From assembly GCA_017416055.1 (NCBI GenBank), contig JAFQDI010000231.1, forward strand, positions 1 through 16,548: a stretch of 16,548 nt of DNA, read 5' to 3'. A program made the position numbers and the translations under genes. How positions within the stretch are numbered: position 1 is the first letter of the stretch; each line of letters begins with the position of its first letter. Origin of the DNA: Lachnospiraceae bacterium (GTDB lineage: Bacteria; Bacillota_A; Clostridia; Lachnospirales; Lachnospiraceae). Of this stretch, positions 15,065-16,548 are shown piece after piece. The notes under the pieces are model-generated. The model was not told where the DNA came from. It ran no database searches and saw only the letters and a list, made by a program, of their open reading frames with translations.

Positions 15065-16066
15065 GTGGACCCAGATAGTTGTATATTATACTTATTTTTC
15101 CTTCTATGCTCAGGATACTTTGCGGGCTGTGAAACTGCCTTTACTGCGGTGAGCAAGGTTCGACTGCGAACCATGGCGGATAAAGGAAATATGCGTGCAA
15201 AAAAGGCACTGTGGGTGTGTGATCGATTTGACAAGACATTGACCACAATCTTGATCGGAAACAATATTTTTCATGCGGCCTGTGCATCTCTTTCCGCACT
15301 GCTCGTGATGCAGCAGTTCTCTGAGGAGTATGTTATCTATGGCACCCTGTTGACGACAGTGATCGTATATCTGTTTGCTGAGATGATTCCGAAGAGTCTG
15401 GCGAAGGCGCGCAGCGAGGGATTCGCCCTTTTCTTTGCGCCCAGTATGGTGCTTTTGGTGAAGATTCTGACCCCGATCTCAGCGATTTTCTCCGGAATTT
15501 CCACCTTGATGTCCCGGTTTTTGTCGACCGATGAGTCGAAGACGGTGACGGAGGAGGAGCTGTTGAGTCTGATTGAGACGATTGAGGACGAGGGTGTTTT
15601 GGAACCGGAAAAGCAGGCACTGGTCAATTCTGCCATTGAGTTTCGGGACAAGCTGGCTGAGGATGTTATGATTCCCATCGACGAAGTGGTTTCCGTACCC
15701 AGCACGATCCCGCTTGATGAGCTGGCGGAACTGGCGGTCACCATGCCTTATTCCCGTCTGCCGGTATATGAAGGACGTAAGGACAATATCGTGGGTATCC
15801 TGCCTGTGAACGTATTTCTCAGCTATTACGTGACGGGCAAGCCGATTTTACTGCGAAAAATCTTGCTCAAACCCTATATATTTGATTGTAAAACCGAGAT
15901 ATCTGCATTGCTTCAGCGGATGCGTCTGAACAAATTACATATGATTTTTGTGATTGACGAAAATCGAAACAAGTTGGGAATCATCACCATGGAGGACCTT
16001 TTGGAGGAACTTGTCGGTGACATTCAGGATGAGAGCGACGCGGGCGAAGGCCTGCAGCTCATGTAA
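15065..16066 (+). CDS. CNNM/DUF21 and CBS domain 'hemolysin' family membrane protein
   Basis: 333 residues. The N-terminal CNNM (DUF21) membrane domain (about 1-150) shows GYFAGCETAFTAVSK, TILIGNNIFHAA and the AEMIPKSLAK motif. A pair of CBS domains follows (about 190-320) with MIPIDEV, YSRLPVYEG, IVGILPV and LGIITMEDLLEELVGDIQDE. It ends directly after the CBS pair and lacks the CorC/HlyC C-terminal domain of longer members. Related proteins (CorC, CNNM) are involved in magnesium or other divalent cation efflux; a true hemolysin role is unlikely. The start is GTG 15065, with AAAAAGGAG (15045-15053) 11 bases upstream; no in-frame ATG is available nearby. A paralogue follows after 12 bases in the same operon. 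Confidence 0.88.
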   Translation: MDPDSCILYLFFLLCSGYFAGCETAFTAVSKVRLRTMADKGNMRAKKALWVCDRFDKTLTTILIGNNIFHAACASLSALLVMQQFSEEYVIYGTLLTTVIVYLFAEMIPKSLAKARSEGFALFFAPSMVLLVKILTPISAIFSGISTLMSRFLSTDESKTVTEEELLSLIETIEDEGVLEPEKQALVNSAIEFRDKLAEDVMIPIDEVVSVPSTIPLDELAELAVTMPYSRLPVYEGRKDNIVGILPVNVFLSYYVTGKPILLRKILLKPYIFDCKTEISALLQRMRLNKLHMIFVIDENRNKLGIITMEDLLEELVGDIQDESDAGEGLQLM

Positions 16067-16078
16067 GGAGGGACGACG

Positions 16079-16548
16079 ATGGAATATGTGATTATTATTT
16101 TTCTGTTGATCGGCTCCGCGTTTTTTTCCGGAACGGAGATCGCTTACACATCGCTGAGCAAACTAAAACTGAAAAAAGACAATGAAAATCCCAGCCGGGT
16201 TCAGAAACTGGTGAATTTCATTTATCGTCATTATGACTATGCACTGTCTACCGTGCTCATCGGAAATAATCTGGTGAATATCGCGGCGACATCCATCGCG
16301 ACGGTCATCGCAGTGAAACTGGTCGCTTCGACGAATCTCTCGGAGGAGACGGCATCCAGTATTGTGACGATCGTGATGACGATCATCATTCTGATTGTCG
16401 GCGAGATTACACCGAAGATGATCGCCCGTCGATGCAATGAGACATTTGCAAAGGTTGCGGCGTACCCGCTTTTGGTACTGATGATTTTATTCTTCCCGGC
16501 GGTTCTGTTAACCAGTGCTGTGGTGAAGCTGTTCAGTATTCTTTGGCG
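16079..16548 (+). CDS. Second CNNM/DUF21 'hemolysin' family protein (3' end beyond window)
   Basis: The first 156 residues are visible and the frame is open to the right edge. They match the same membrane domain as the preceding gene: FFSGTEIAYTSLSKLKL, STVLIGNNLVNIAATS and VGEITPKMIARR, with at least three hydrophobic helices. It is therefore a tandem paralogue and a likely divalent-cation transporter of the CNNM/CorC type; the CBS part should lie beyond the window. ATG 16079 follows the previous stop by 12 bases, and GGAGGG just after that stop is the ribosome site, so the two genes are cotranscribed. Confidence 0.88.
   Translation, partial: MEYVIIIFLLIGSAFFSGTEIAYTSLSKLKLKKDNENPSRVQKLVNFIYRHYDYALSTVLIGNNLVNIAATSIATVIAVKLVASTNLSEETASSIVTIVMTIIILIVGEITPKMIARRCNETFAKVAAYPLLVLMILFFPAVLLTSAVVKLFSILW

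Overview
The window looks like chromosomal DNA of a spore-forming clostridium, most like the Lachnospiraceae. This rests on the ClpC-RadA pair, a sigma-K gene, a T-box in front of threonyl-tRNA synthetase, threonine/glutamate/proline-rich surface-protein linkers, strong Shine-Dalgarno sites and intermediate GC. All supported genes are on the + strand. No tRNA, rRNA or CRISPR array was seen.

Layout. 1-1538: 3' part of a membrane-anchored surface protein (repetitive linker, cadherin-like beta-sandwich domain, one membrane helix, acidic tail), closed by a strong terminator. 1621-5889: sigma-A promoter with an overlapping inverted repeat, then a small GntR/YtrA-type repressor, clpC and radA in one operon. 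5965-10149: sigK, split in two. 10161-11087: alpha/beta hydrolase directly behind sigK. 11261-12604: lipoprotein of unknown function with its own promoter. 12627-14937: promoter, threonine T-box leader and thrS. 15001-16548: promoter and two tandem CNNM/CBS 'hemolysin' family genes, the second cut by the window end.

The main discovery is a very small sigK-intervening (skin-like) element of 3,549 bp, about 6231-9779. The 5' part of sigK (88 codons plus two bases) ends inside an 18-bp site at 6221-6238, and the 3' part resumes inside a matching site at 9770-9787. Joining the two sites at their common AATG core restores an uninterrupted 211-residue sigma-K through the conserved segment CIDN-EILMHLRA. 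The excised circle would carry a nearly perfect palindromic attP (ATAGCA-AA-TGCTAT). The element holds three genes, all in the direction of sigK: a two-repeat DUF1538 membrane protein, a protein with two PII-like domains, and a short serine recombinase that lacks the zinc-ribbon/coiled-coil region of large serine recombinases. A sigma-A-type extended -10 promoter lies 37 bp inside the right end and points outward. In the chromosome it would transcribe the 3' half of sigK and the hydrolase. In the excised circle it would point across attP into the DUF1538-PII pair. The sigma-K start codon leaves no room for a pro-sequence, so DNA excision is probably the main control on sigma-K, as known for Clostridioides difficile.

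Limits: all assignments come from reading the sequence. No homology search, folding program or experiment was available. The excision itself is inferred from the sequence.
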